Assembly: GCA_009783695.1 (NCBI GenBank)
Contig: WRCY01000006.1
Location: 1-64,000 of the forward strand
Length of the DNA: 64,000 nucleotides
Reading direction: 5' to 3'
Source of the DNA: Oscillospiraceae bacterium
GTDB taxonomy: Bacteria; Bacillota; Clostridia; Oscillospirales; Ruminococcaceae
A program made the translations under genes and the position numbers. Position 1 is the first letter of the stretch. The number at the start of each line of letters is the position of its first letter. Below the pieces are notes generated by a model. The model was given only the letters and a program-made list of their open reading frames with translations, was not told where the DNA came from and searched no databases. This document shows, piece after piece, positions 36,109 to 44,006 of this stretch.

Positions 36109-36224
36109 TGAAAATATTTATGGAAAAGACTCTAAAGTTACTCACAGGAAGGAACGGTGCACAGTGGCAAAAATTATCTTTATCACAGGCGGAGCCTCAA
36201 GCGGCAAATCGCGCTGGGCGGTGA
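36108..36224 (+). CDS. Short leader frame overlapping cobU start
   Basis: 38 codons, starting MKIFMEKTLK, with its ATG touching leader element B; it overlaps the first 61 bases of cobU in another frame. The element tail plus ATGGAAAAG is nearly identical to the starts of the lipoprotein and chemoreceptor genes, so this frame may have arrived with the element. It could couple or dampen cobU translation. The peptide itself matches nothing I recognise. Confidence 0.35.
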   Translation: MKIFMEKTLKLLTGRNGAQWQKLSLSQAEPQAANRAGR

Positions 36225-36709
36225 CGCATTTCGCGGGGTGCGACAATGTTTTGTATATGTCTATAATGAGCAGCCTTGATGCCGATACATCGAGAAGAAT
36301 TGAATATAACTGCAGGGAGCGCGAGATTGAATGGAACGTAAAAACAAATGCGGACAATATCGCAGAGCTTGTAAAAGGGCAGAAATTCTCGGTTCTCGAC
36401 AGTTTAGCAGCATATGTTAACCGCGCCGCATATAGAAAATGCCCGGATTATTCCGACATGAACGACATGATAAGGAAAGAAATCGAGCAACAGGTGATTG
36501 AGGAAATCATCGAGGTGATGACAAACGTACGGGAATCCTACGGAAACATGATAATTATATCGACCGAGCTTGGCTTCTGTCCGATTCCGTCACAGGAGGA
36601 CGCGCGCTGGTTCAGGGAAATTCTCGGAAACGTAAACCAGAGAATCGCAAACCTGAGCAACGAGGTGCACCTTTCTGCAAGCGGGATAACGTTTAAGATT
36701 AAAGGGTAA
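36164..36709 (+). CDS. cobU: CobU-type adenosylcobinamide kinase/guanylyltransferase
   Basis: 181 aa. P-loop ITGGASSGKSRWA, then a CobU-like C-terminus (RWFREILGNVNQRIANLSNEV). The enzyme phosphorylates adenosylcobinamide and adds GMP in late cobalamin assembly or salvage. The GTG at 36164 is selected because AGGAAGG lies 11 nt upstream and the conserved protein begins with this codon; the longer frame from 36092 would translate the leader element. No other cobalamin gene is in the window, so a nucleotide kinase with another substrate is possible. CobU normally has the active-site His in the P-loop-distal segment, which I cannot place securely here. Confidence 0.75.
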   Translation: MAKIIFITGGASSGKSRWAVTHFAGCDNVLYMSIMSSLDADTSRRIEYNCREREIEWNVKTNADNIAELVKGQKFSVLDSLAAYVNRAAYRKCPDYSDMNDMIRKEIEQQVIEEIIEVMTNVRESYGNMIIISTELGFCPIPSQEDARWFREILGNVNQRIANLSNEVHLSASGITFKIKG

Positions 36710-36772
36710 CAGCAGAATTAAAAGATTAATTCTTTGCTGCTTTTGTTTAACTTATCTATTATCTCTACATAG

Positions 36773-36880
36773 TCGGGGAAAACGAAATTTACGCTCACTT
36801 ACGTTTACTTAATAGTTTTACCTGTTTTATCGGGGAAAATGAAACATTCCAACTATTACTACTTATGAAAGGACAAAGGT
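36773..36880 (+). promoter_or_regulatory. Leader element copies D1 and D2 in tandem
   Basis: TCGGGGAAAACG (36773-36784) and TCGGGGAAAATG (36830-36841) occur 57 bp apart between cobU and pilT. After D2 comes TTATGAAAGGACAAAGGT before the pilT ATG. D1 has an alternative stem AAACG/CGTTT. It is the only tandem arrangement seen. Confidence 0.6.
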
Positions 36881-36886
36881 AAAAGC

Positions 36887-37933
36887 ATGACTTTTGAGGA
36901 TTTCATTCTTGCCGCAAGAGTGAAGGGCGCCTCGGACATACATCTGTCCGTGGATATGGAGCCTGTGTTCCGCATAAACGGCGACCTGGTGCCGATTCAG
37001 GAACTGAGTAATATTCAGGTAAGCAACCGTATGATTATCCAGCTGCTCAACGCAGACCAGGAGGAAAGATTCAACGATGGTAACGACGTTGACTTCGTGT
37101 TTGAACTCAAAAACGGCGCAAGACAGCGCTGCAACGTATTCCGTCAGATGGGGAAGCTCGCTTGTGCTATCCGCCTGCTCAACAGCACAATACCGACAAT
37201 GGAAGAAATGCGGCTCCCTGCTGTGCTTAAGGATTTATCGCTCAAGAGAAACGGTCTTATCATTGTGTCGGGCGTTTCCGGAAGCGGCAAGACGACCACG
37301 CTGTCCATCATACTCGACTTTATAAACGCTACGCGCCCCTGCCATATTATAACGATTGAAGACCCTGTGGAGTACAGGTATGACAAGAAGATGGCAACGA
37401 TTCACCAGCGCGAAATCGGCAGAGACGTGAAAGGCTTCAGCCAGGCGCTCAGGAGCGCGCTGCGCGAAGACCCCGACGTTATTTTCGTAGGGGAGATGCG
37501 CGATTATGAAACCATGCAGCTCGCGGTCACGGCGGCGGAAACGGGGCACCTTGTGCTCGCGACACTGCATACAAGAGGCGCGATTCACGCGGTTAATCGC
37601 ATCATAGACGCCTGCCCGCATAACATACAGCAGCAGATGCTGGTGCAGCTTTCGCAAATCCTCGAGTGCGTCATAAGCCAGACGCTCATGCCGCTTAAAG
37701 ACGGTTCCGGCAGAATCGCCGCGCTCGAAATCCTGCTCGGCACGGACGCTTGCAAAAACATGATACGCTCCAATAAGTGCCATCAGCTCGAAACGATTAT
37801 GCAGCAGGGAAAGAGCCTCGGCATGGCGCTTATGGACGACGTTATTATTGATTTCTACCGCAAAGGGCTCATCACGCGGGAAACCGCGCTGTTTAACTCC
37901 ACGGACAGGGTGGAGATGGGCTCCAAGATTTAA
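36887..37933 (+). CDS. pilT: PilT-type type IV pilus retraction ATPase
   Basis: 348-aa secretion ATPase. N-terminal domain about 1-100 (GASDIHLSVDMEPVFRINGD), Walker A VSGVSGSGKTTTLS, Asp box ITIEDPVEY, Walker B DPDVIFVGEMRD and the His box TAAETGHLVLATLHT. The AIRNLIR-type C-terminal motif of retraction ATPases is only partly recognisable (ACKNMIRSNK). It powers pilus disassembly and twitching. The extension ATPase PilB and the platform PilC are not nearby; the four pilin-like genes at 18-26 kb are the obvious clients. Follows leader elements D1/D2; a terminator follows. Confidence 0.9.
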   Translation: MTFEDFILAARVKGASDIHLSVDMEPVFRINGDLVPIQELSNIQVSNRMIIQLLNADQEERFNDGNDVDFVFELKNGARQRCNVFRQMGKLACAIRLLNSTIPTMEEMRLPAVLKDLSLKRNGLIIVSGVSGSGKTTTLSIILDFINATRPCHIITIEDPVEYRYDKKMATIHQREIGRDVKGFSQALRSALREDPDVIFVGEMRDYETMQLAVTAAETGHLVLATLHTRGAIHAVNRIIDACPHNIQQQMLVQLSQILECVISQTLMPLKDGSGRIAALEILLGTDACKNMIRSNKCHQLETIMQQGKSLGMALMDDVIIDFYRKGLITRETALFNSTDRVEMGSKI

Positions 37934-37944
37934 TAAGACTTTTA

Positions 37945-37979
37945 TTACCCCCGGCTCGCGGAAAGCCGGGGGTATTTTT
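37945..37979. terminator. Terminator after pilT
   Basis: CCCCCGGCT-CGCGGA-AAGCCGGGGG with TATTTTTATT after it; also usable from the minus strand. Confidence 0.8.
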
Positions 37980-38055
37980 ATTAAGCCCTTTATTCACGAG
38001 CGTGAGATGAAATGTTTCGTTTTCCCCGGTTTTGTATCGGTTATTTTCAAACTTG
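37980..38055 (-). promoter_or_regulatory. Leader element copy L (orphan)
   Basis: Minus-strand order: AAGTTTGAAAATAA, CCGGGGAAAACG, TCGTGAATAAAGGGCTTAAT. It begins inside the stop of the 55-aa zinc protein but is followed only by the pilT terminator, with no gene. This suggests a decayed or misplaced copy. Confidence 0.6.
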
Positions 38056-38214
38056 TTTTTCCTCCCAATAGGAACACGCCTTTTCATTGGCGTATCTCTT
38101 TTTTAAACGCGGCTTTACGCAGTGACCGTAATCTAATTTGCGGTATCCCCCCCTTGAGTATTTAATGTAGTGCAGCCTGAAATTCTTGCAATTTGAGCAA
38201 TTTTTGGATTCCAT
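38047..38214 (-). CDS. Small four-cysteine protein
   Basis: 55 aa beginning MESKNCSNCKNF and carrying CSNC, then HC and AC further on, a pattern that could bind one zinc ion. AAAGGAG precedes the ATG at 38214 by 7 nt. It is too short for usual gene finders but has a strong start and a compact, charged composition (KPRLKKRYANEK). Its stop codon lies in the leader element L. Short CxxC proteins of this type are common in Clostridia and have no assigned function. Confidence 0.6.
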   Translation of the reverse strand: MESKNCSNCKNFRLHYIKYSRGGYRKLDYGHCVKPRLKKRYANEKACSYWEEKQV

Positions 38215-38315
38215 AATAAACTCCTTTTTATAATTTATATTTTAATTATACATGATTTTTAAAATTATAGTTGCTGTGTACATCGTTTGTTGTCCAAAGA
38301 TTTATTTATAATAAA

Positions 38316-38354
38316 AAACAGCCCTTACCAATTTGGTAAAGGCTGTTTTATTAA
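38316..38354 (-). terminator. ppdK terminator
   Basis: Minus strand AACAGCC-TTACC / GGTAA-GGGCTGTT stem followed by TTTTTTA. Confidence 0.8.
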
Positions 38355-38360
38355 TTAAAA

Positions 38361-41000
38361 TTAACCCTTATTGCTAACGTTGCCGCCCTCAATCGCAGCC
38401 TGCGCCGCCGCAAGCCTTGCAATCGGCACTCTGAACGGTGAGCAGGAAACGTAGTCGAGCCCGATGGTGTGGCAGAACGCTACGGAAGCCGGGTCGCCGC
38501 CATGTTCGCCGCAGATGCCGAGCTTGAGGTTCGGGCGGGCTTGGCGTCCCTTGGTAACGGCGATTTTCATGAGTTCGCCGACACCGGTGAAGTCAATCTT
38601 CGCGAACGGGTCAAACTCGTAAATGCCTTTTTCATAGTAAGCGTCGAGGAATTTGCCCGCGTCGTCGCGCGAGAACCCGAAGGTCATTTGTGTGAGGTCG
38701 TTGGTTCCGAAAGAGAAGAATTCGGCTTCGCCCGCGACTTCATCGGCGGTAAGCGCAGCTCTCGGAATCTCAATCATGGTTCCTACCATGTAGGTGAGGC
38801 TTGCGCCCGATTCTTTAATCAGCGCGTCGGCAGTTTCAACAACTACTTTCTTAACATAAGCGAGTTCCTTGACTTCGCTTATGAGAGGAATCATGATTTC
38901 GGGAACTACGCTCATGCCTTTTTTATTAACGGCGATTGCCGCCTTGATAACTGCGCGGGTTTGCATAGCCGCGATTTCGGGGTAAGTTACTGCAAGACGG
39001 CAGCCTCTGTGCCCCATCATCGGGTTGAATTCGTGCAGACCTGCGATAATTTCTTTAATCTGGGCAACTGTTTTGCCCGCGTCTTTTGCGAGGTTTGCGA
39101 TGTCTTCTTCCTTAGTCGGGAGGAATTCATGAAGCGGCGGGTCGAGGAAGCGGATGGTAACGGGGTACTTGCCCATTGCTTCAAAGATTCCCTCAAAGTC
39201 GCCCTGCTGCATGGGTTCAAGCTTAGCAAGAGCAGCTTCACGCTGTTCGACGGTTTCCGCGCAAATCATTTCGCGAATCGCCGCGATTCTGTCAGCTTCA
39301 AAGAACATATGCTCGGTACGGCAGAGCCCGATTCCCTGTGCGCCGAACTTTATTGCGGTCGCTGCGTCTTTCGGGGAGTCTGCGTTGGTGCGGACTGTGA
39401 GCGTCTTGTATTTGTCAGCCCACTGCATTACGCGGTCGAAGTCGCCGCCGATGGTAGCTTCGACAGTCTTGATTGCGCCGCCGTAAATTAAACCGGAAGT
39501 ACCGTCAAGTGAAATCACATCGCCCTCTTTAAAGGAAACGCCGCCGATAGTGCAGGTGAGTGCTTCCTCGTTAATTTTAAGGTCGCTTGAACCAACGATA
39601 CAGCAGGTGCCCATTCCGCGCGCAACAACAGCTGCGTGACTGGTTTTGCCGCCGGTTGAGGTGAGAATACCTTTGGAAACGTCCATGCCCTCGATGTCCT
39701 CGGGGCTGGTTTCAGGGCGCACCAAGATTACATCTTTGCCCGCTTTGCCCCAAGCCGCTGCTGTGTCCGCCGAGAAAGCAATCTCGCCGCAGGCAGCGCC
39801 GGGAGAAGCCGCGATGCCTTTGCCAACAGACTTCGCCGCTTTAAGAGCATCAGCGTCGAACTGCGGGTGAAGAAGCGCGTCAAGCTGCTTCGGGTCAATC
39901 ATGCATACGGCTTCCTGCTCGGTTTTCATGCCTTCGTCAACAAGGTCGCAGGCGATTTTGAGAGCCGCCGCCGCTGTACGCTTGCCGCTTCTCGTCTGGA
40001 GCATAAACAGCTTCTTGTCTTCAATTGTGAACTCCATGTCCTGCATGTCTTTATAATGGTTTTCAAGCTTATTGCAGATTGCAACAAACTCGTTGTAAGC
40101 CTCGGGGAGGTCGCGCTCAAGCTCAGTAATAGGCGAGGGGGTGCGGATACCCGCAACAACGTCTTCGCCCTGCGCGTTTATGAGATATTCGCCGTAGAGC
40201 TTCTTTTCACCTGTAGCAGGGTCGCGGGTGAACGCAACGCCTGTACCCGACGTGTCGCCGAGATTCCCGAATACCATCGCCTGTACGTTAACGGCGGTGC
40301 CCCATGAACCCGGAATGTCATGCATACGGCGGTAGTAGATTGCGCGGTTGTTATTCCAAGAGCGGAACACGGCTTTAATCGCGCCCATGAGCTGCTCTTT
40401 CGGGTCGGACGGGAAGTCTGTACCGAGCTTGCCTTTATATTCGGCTTTGAACTGATTTGATAATTCTTTAAGGTCGTCTGCGGAAAGCTCGGTGTCAAGC
40501 ACTAAGCCTTTTTCTTCTTTCATTTTGTGGATAAGCTTTTCAAAATATTCTTTCCCGACTTCCATAACCACGTCGGAGTACATTTGAATAAATCTTCTGT
40601 AGCAGTCGTACGCCCAGCGCGCATTGCCCGATTTTACAGCGATAACTTCAACGACTTCGTCATTAAGCCCGAGGTTGAGAATCGTGTCCATCATGCCCGG
40701 CATGGAAGCGCGCGCTCCCGAACGCACGGAAACGAGCAGCGGGTTTTCCTTGTCGCCGAATTTCTTGCCCGTGATGCCTTCCATCTTGGTGATGTTTTCC
40801 ATGATTTCGGCTTGAATCGCGCTGTTAATCACTTCACCGTCTTCGTAATACTGAGTGCACGCCTCGGTAGTAACGGTGAATCCCTGGGGAATCGGCAGAC
40901 CTAATTTGGTCATTTCGGCAAGGTTTGCACCCTTACCGCCAAGCAGATTTTTGTTGGAGCCGTCGCCATCTTTGAACAGATAAACGAATTGTTTGCTCAT
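38361..41000 (-). CDS. ppdK: Pyruvate, phosphate dikinase
   Basis: 879 aa, full length. Interconverts pyruvate, ATP and Pi with PEP, AMP and PPi; in anaerobes it often replaces or supplements pyruvate kinase. Nucleotide-binding N-terminus with LLGGKGANLAEM, the phospho-His swivel domain GGKTSHAAVVARGMG, and the PEP/pyruvate TIM barrel with GIGLCRTEHMFF, MGHRGCRLAVTYPE and GICGEHGGDPASV containing the catalytic Cys. AGGAGG precedes the ATG by 11 nt. TTGACT/TATACT promoter at 41056-41084. Confidence 0.97.
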   Translation of the reverse strand: MSKQFVYLFKDGDGSNKNLLGGKGANLAEMTKLGLPIPQGFTVTTEACTQYYEDGEVINSAIQAEIMENITKMEGITGKKFGDKENPLLVSVRSGARASMPGMMDTILNLGLNDEVVEVIAVKSGNARWAYDCYRRFIQMYSDVVMEVGKEYFEKLIHKMKEEKGLVLDTELSADDLKELSNQFKAEYKGKLGTDFPSDPKEQLMGAIKAVFRSWNNNRAIYYRRMHDIPGSWGTAVNVQAMVFGNLGDTSGTGVAFTRDPATGEKKLYGEYLINAQGEDVVAGIRTPSPITELERDLPEAYNEFVAICNKLENHYKDMQDMEFTIEDKKLFMLQTRSGKRTAAAALKIACDLVDEGMKTEQEAVCMIDPKQLDALLHPQFDADALKAAKSVGKGIAASPGAACGEIAFSADTAAAWGKAGKDVILVRPETSPEDIEGMDVSKGILTSTGGKTSHAAVVARGMGTCCIVGSSDLKINEEALTCTIGGVSFKEGDVISLDGTSGLIYGGAIKTVEATIGGDFDRVMQWADKYKTLTVRTNADSPKDAATAIKFGAQGIGLCRTEHMFFEADRIAAIREMICAETVEQREAALAKLEPMQQGDFEGIFEAMGKYPVTIRFLDPPLHEFLPTKEEDIANLAKDAGKTVAQIKEIIAGLHEFNPMMGHRGCRLAVTYPEIAAMQTRAVIKAAIAVNKKGMSVVPEIMIPLISEVKELAYVKKVVVETADALIKESGASLTYMVGTMIEIPRAALTADEVAGEAEFFSFGTNDLTQMTFGFSRDDAGKFLDAYYEKGIYEFDPFAKIDFTGVGELMKIAVTKGRQARPNLKLGICGEHGGDPASVAFCHTIGLDYVSCSPFRVPIARLAAAQAAIEGGNVSNKG

Positions 41001-41055
41001 TTTTTAGTTGTCCTCCTAAAATTAGATGTATTGGCATTTATTGCCTTACTTAAAT

Positions 41056-41084
41056 AGTATAACATAAATAACCGGACAAGTCAA
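41056..41084 (-). promoter_or_regulatory. ppdK promoter
   Basis: Minus strand TTGACT (41079-41084) and TATACT (41056-41061), spacer 17 bp. Confidence 0.7.
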
Positions 41085-41117
41085 ATTAAATTTCTAAAAT
41101 AAAAAAGTAATATATAC

Positions 41118-41146
41118 TTGACAAATAGAATTATATATGATATGAT
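41118..41146 (+). promoter_or_regulatory. Promoter of the XRE/membrane operon
   Basis: TTGACA (41118-41123) and TATGAT (41141-41146), spacer 17 bp. Confidence 0.7.
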
Positions 41147-41168
41147 ATGTAACAAGGGGGTGATGCTG

Positions 41169-41381
41169 ATGAGTAAGAATTTAAATTTAAAAGCCGCGCG
41201 GGCGGCAAAGGACATGACACAAAAGGACCTTGCGGACGCGGCGGGGGTGACCCGCCAGACGATTAACGCCATCGAACTAGGGGAGTATAATCCGTCTGTA
41301 AAGCTCTGTGTTGCAATCTGCCGGGCAGTCGGTAAAACATTAAACGATTTATTTTGGGAGGAAAACAGTAATGAAAAATAA
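41169..41381 (+). CDS. XRE-family HTH regulator (YgzD/YvaO-type)
   Basis: 70 aa, essentially one helix-turn-helix: LKAARAAKDMTQKDLADAAG, VTRQTINAIELGEYNPS, then the compact tail AICRAVGKTLNDLFW. This is the short regulator type that precedes small membrane proteins in many Firmicutes. ATG 41169 gives 8-nt spacing to AAGGGGG; ATG 41163 is too close. It overlaps the membrane gene by 11 bp. Probably an autoregulator of the pair. Confidence 0.88.
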   Translation: MSKNLNLKAARAAKDMTQKDLADAAGVTRQTINAIELGEYNPSVKLCVAICRAVGKTLNDLFWEENSNEK

Positions 41382-41847
41382 TAATTCATACGAACAAAAT
41401 TATGATGAAAGACAGCAGCAAATTCGTGCAAAGGTGTATCGGCATGGATTTATTGCCGCAATTGTTATATTAATACTTGATGCAATGCTGGCAATTATGG
41501 GCGTTTTCTGGGCACCGACTTTTTTCCGGAATGTTATAATAGTAACGTTTATTAATTCGATAGTCTGTGCCGAATTTATTTTTCGCGGCGTGTTCTTTGT
41601 TAAGAAAAACGAACGCATAACATACATGGCGAGCTTCAGTGCTGCCTCGATTATCCTGCTCGTTATGCTGCGCAGGCATATAATCGAGGGTGCGAATATA
41701 ATGGAAAACGGCGAATTATCGGAGTTCGGCTGCAGCTTTGTGATTGCCTTGCTGTTTTTATTAAATGCTTTATGTGCGCTGATTCAGATTTTCCGTGAGA
41801 AAAGAGTGAACAGAGAAGAAAGCCTTGACATCAATGATTTGCCATGA
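41371..41847 (+). CDS. Four-helix membrane protein with N-terminal DERQ motif
   Basis: 158 aa. The YDERQQQIRAK N-terminus followed by four hydrophobic helices resembles the DUF2178/DUF6773-like membrane proteins that are paired with short XRE regulators. GGGAGG is 8 nt before the ATG. Function unknown; it may act as a signal receiver or stress protein. The promoter for the next small gene lies within its last 25 bp. Confidence 0.65.
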   Translation: MKNNNSYEQNYDERQQQIRAKVYRHGFIAAIVILILDAMLAIMGVFWAPTFFRNVIIVTFINSIVCAEFIFRGVFFVKKNERITYMASFSAASIILLVMLRRHIIEGANIMENGELSEFGCSFVIALLFLLNALCALIQIFREKRVNREESLDINDLP

Positions 41848-41853
41848 TATAAT
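41825..41853 (+). promoter_or_regulatory. Promoter of the 46-aa gene
   Basis: TTGACA (41825-41830) and TATAAT (41848-41853), exact consensus with 17-bp spacer, inside the end of the preceding gene. Confidence 0.75.
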
Positions 41854-41877
41854 TTAATCACGGCAGGAGGTGTAGTT

Positions 41878-42018
41878 ATGGCTTATGAAACAAAAACATT
41901 ATTAATAGCTATAGGTGAAATAGTAAAAAGGGCAAACGACGTAGAGGAAGTGTATAAGGCTGTCGCTAAAATTGCTAACGCAGAGGGAGTATTGTTAGAC
42001 CCGTTCAAGGAGGAATAA
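41878..42018 (+). CDS. 46-aa conserved-type small protein
   Basis: MAYETKTLLIAIGEIVKRAN followed by DVEEVYKAVAKIANAEGVLL; it is predicted to be helical and acidic. AGGAGG sits 6 nt before the ATG, a perfect promoter is upstream and a strong terminator follows, so it is almost surely expressed as its own unit. I do not recognise a function. Confidence 0.65.
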   Translation: MAYETKTLLIAIGEIVKRANDVEEVYKAVAKIANAEGVLLDPFKEE

Positions 42019-42029
42019 AAGGAAACAGG

Positions 42030-42062
42030 GAACGATTAATAATCGTTCCCTTTATTATTTTT
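42030..42062. terminator. Bidirectional terminator
   Basis: GGGAACGATT-AATA-ATCGTTCCC with TTTATTATTTTTAT; between the 46-aa gene and the araD stop. Confidence 0.8.
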
Positions 42063-42774
42063 ATATCACTTTCGGGATTTGCCCCGTCGGTGTCTGCTCG
42101 CTGTTTCGTGTAAAGAAGTGCTCGTCAAGCATTGTCTGCGGGATTTTGCCGACTTTGAACGGCATCTGCATCGTATGCCACGCCGCCATCGCCACTTCCT
42201 CAAGCACAATCGCGTTTTGAATCGCCACGAGCTCGGTCGCACCCCACGTAAAAGGCCCGTGCGAAGCCACAAGACATGCGCCGACCCGCTCGGGCGTAAG
42301 CTTCTTCTCATAAAGCGCGCGCACAATTTGCAGTCCCGTTTCACGGGCGTAATCTTTATGAATCTGCTCATTGGTGAGCAGTTTTGTGCAGGGTATGTCG
42401 CCGTAAAAATACTCGGCGTGCATCGCTCCGAACACCGGAATATCAAGCCCGATTTGCGACATAATCGTCGCCCACTTCGAGTGCGTATGCGCAATGCCGC
42501 CGACAAGAGGGAAAGAGCGGTATAGTTCCAAGTGTACAGGCGTGTCAACAGACGGGGGCGAGCCTTCAATTAATTTGCCGCTCGTGCTGACTATGGAAAT
42601 AACTTTTGCCGTCAGCTTATCAAAAGACGCGCCCGTCGGCTTAATCGCCATCACGCCCAGCTCGCGGTCAATAGCAGAAACGCTCCCCCACGAGAAGAGG
42701 CTGAGGTTATTTCTGGGCAGCAGTTTGTTGGCTTTACAAACCCGTTCCTTTAATTGCTCATATATATTGCTCAT
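42061..42774 (-). CDS. araD: L-ribulose-5-phosphate 4-epimerase (AraD type)
   Basis: 237-aa class II aldolase fold. LPRNNLSLFSWGSVSAIDR carries the substrate loop, HTHSKWATIMS the first zinc histidines, and ASHGPFTWG a further zinc-region His with the usual AraD context. It would interconvert L-ribulose-5-P and D-xylulose-5-P. No araA or araB is adjacent, and related epimerases use L-xylulose-5-P, so the sugar is not certain. Preceded by leader element E; the HMGL-like gene lies upstream on the same strand. Confidence 0.88.
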   Translation of the reverse strand: MSNIYEQLKERVCKANKLLPRNNLSLFSWGSVSAIDRELGVMAIKPTGASFDKLTAKVISIVSTSGKLIEGSPPSVDTPVHLELYRSFPLVGGIAHTHSKWATIMSQIGLDIPVFGAMHAEYFYGDIPCTKLLTNEQIHKDYARETGLQIVRALYEKKLTPERVGACLVASHGPFTWGATELVAIQNAIVLEEVAMAAWHTMQMPFKVGKIPQTMLDEHFFTRNSEQTPTGQIPKVI

Positions 42775-42779
42775 ACTTT

Positions 42780-42852
42780 AGTTAAGTCCTTTCTTCAATG
42801 AATAAAAATAAAAACAACGTTTTCCCCTAAAGGAAACGCTTGTTTTTAACTT
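42780..42852 (-). promoter_or_regulatory. Leader element copy E
   Basis: AGTTAAAAACAAG, TAGGGGAAAACGTTG, hairpin GAAAAC-GTT-GTTTTT and tail TTGAAGAAAGGACTTAACT. AGTTAA near the 5' end pairs with TTAACT at the 3' end. The AAAGGA-to-ATG spacing is 12 nt. Confidence 0.75.
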
Positions 42853-42868
42853 TTTGTCACCTCCGTAT

Positions 42869-43804
42869 CTAATTTAAGCAGCTGTCTTTTTTATCCCTTC
42901 CGAAAAAATCAACCCCGCACTTCTTGAGCTGCGTCATGATTTCCTGTGAAAGCTCCTGCTCGACCTCCATGAAGTCAAGTCTGCGCTCAATGAGCGAGCG
43001 CCGCTGATACTTTTTCCCTTTCCACGGATTAAGACCCAAGGGCTGCCCGTCGGCTACCTCGACCCTTTGCGGCGAAAGCTGGTAACGCTTCATCAGCATT
43101 TTTAAGTTTAAGGTTTCAATCTCGCTAATCAGCGAAGACATGACCGAAGCCTTGCAGATTCCCGATATGTAGTTCTTGCTGATAATCTGCTTATGCACTG
43201 TCGCCATTGAAATCAAGAATTCCTCAAGCGGCGTGAAGCTGCTGCTGTTGCCGAAGTTGAGCGTCAGTGAATCAATGCCGGCTTCATATGCCGTTATCGA
43301 CGCCTCCAGTGCGCCGAGCGTCGTATTAAGCGGACATATGTCGAAAGGCACGGCATATGTCATTCTTATTTTTGCAAGAATGGATTTTAATTTATCAGAT
43401 GATTTGCGGAAGTCGCCAACAAGCCGCAGAAGGGCAACTTTCGTCAAATCAATGCTTTCCGACACAACCTTGAGCAGTGCAGGTATATCGGCGTCGCCTG
43501 TTTTTATTTCAAGTATGACAGGAAGATTCATCTTCGCGATTAAATGCGAGAATTTGAGCGGCAGAACAACGTATGAAAAGGGAAGAGCGTTCGCGATTAA
43601 ATATTCTTCCGCATGCCGGACGCGAAAAATGTAGTTTTCTGCGCCCGTCGGCTCGGGAACCCGCACCAAAGCATTAAGGTCAATCTCAATATAGTCCGCG
43701 CCCGCTTCTCTTAAAGACAGCGCATATGTATAAACGTCGGTTTTGCCGATTATTTCCTTGAAAATAACTCCGCAAAGGCTTCTGTCGGTTATAGCTGTTT
43801 TCAT
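42869..43804 (-). CDS. Degenerate HMGL-like (homocitrate/isopropylmalate synthase-type) TIM-barrel protein
   Basis: 311 aa. The opening KTAITDRSLCGVIF has the place of the DTTLRDGEQ motif of HMGL-like synthases but lacks the arginine-aspartate pair; ADYIEIDLNAL, PFDICPLNTTLGALEASITAYEAGIDSLT occur where the barrel strands are expected. The C-terminal EVADGQPLGLNPWKG and a helical LDFMEVEQELSQEIM tail are unfamiliar. Catalysis by the usual mechanism is doubtful, and the assignment rests on pattern alone. ATG 43804 is used; a TTG at 43813 sits closer to AAAGGA. Preceded by leader element F and a TTGAAA/TATACT promoter. Probably co-transcribed with araD. Confidence 0.5.
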   Translation of the reverse strand: MKTAITDRSLCGVIFKEIIGKTDVYTYALSLREAGADYIEIDLNALVRVPEPTGAENYIFRVRHAEEYLIANALPFSYVVLPLKFSHLIAKMNLPVILEIKTGDADIPALLKVVSESIDLTKVALLRLVGDFRKSSDKLKSILAKIRMTYAVPFDICPLNTTLGALEASITAYEAGIDSLTLNFGNSSSFTPLEEFLISMATVHKQIISKNYISGICKASVMSSLISEIETLNLKMLMKRYQLSPQRVEVADGQPLGLNPWKGKKYQRRSLIERRLDFMEVEQELSQEIMTQLKKCGVDFFGRDKKDSCLN

Positions 43805-43811
43805 TCTTTTC

Positions 43812-43886
43812 AATAAGTCCTTTCTTCACAAATGAACTACGGAATAACGTTTTCCGCAATTCAATTGTTTTAATTTCAAGCTTATT
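43812..43886 (-). promoter_or_regulatory. Leader element copy F
   Basis: AATAAG, CTTGAAATTAAAAC, TTGCGGAAAACGTTA, hairpin CGGAA-AACGTTA-TTCCG, tail TTTGTGAAGAAAGGACTTATT. AATAAG pairs perfectly with CTTATT, where copy B has ATTAAG with CTTAAT: a compensatory change. The hairpin stem also differs but still pairs. Confidence 0.8.
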
Positions 43887-43914
43887 TTACTCTGAAATAT
43901 TTATATTTTAGTTA

Positions 43915-43943
43915 AGTATAACATATTTTTTTATCAATTTCAA
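43915..43943 (-). promoter_or_regulatory. Promoter of the HMGL-like/araD operon
   Basis: Minus strand TTGAAA (43938-43943) and TATACT (43915-43920), spacer 17 bp, 29 bp before leader element F. Confidence 0.65.
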
Positions 43944-44006
43944 TCGAAAAAGTGAAAAATTCTTTGCTTTTTAATGGTAATATACTATGCATTAATTAAA
44001 AACTTG

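Noticed and set aside
36092..36163. N-terminal extension of cobU
   Set aside because: It reads through the Shine-Dalgarno block of leader element B; AGGAAGG plus GTG at 36164 starts the conserved P-loop protein.
38469..39491. 340-codon plus-strand frame opposite ppdK
   Set aside because: Mirror frame of a highly conserved enzyme with biased codon use; no motif.
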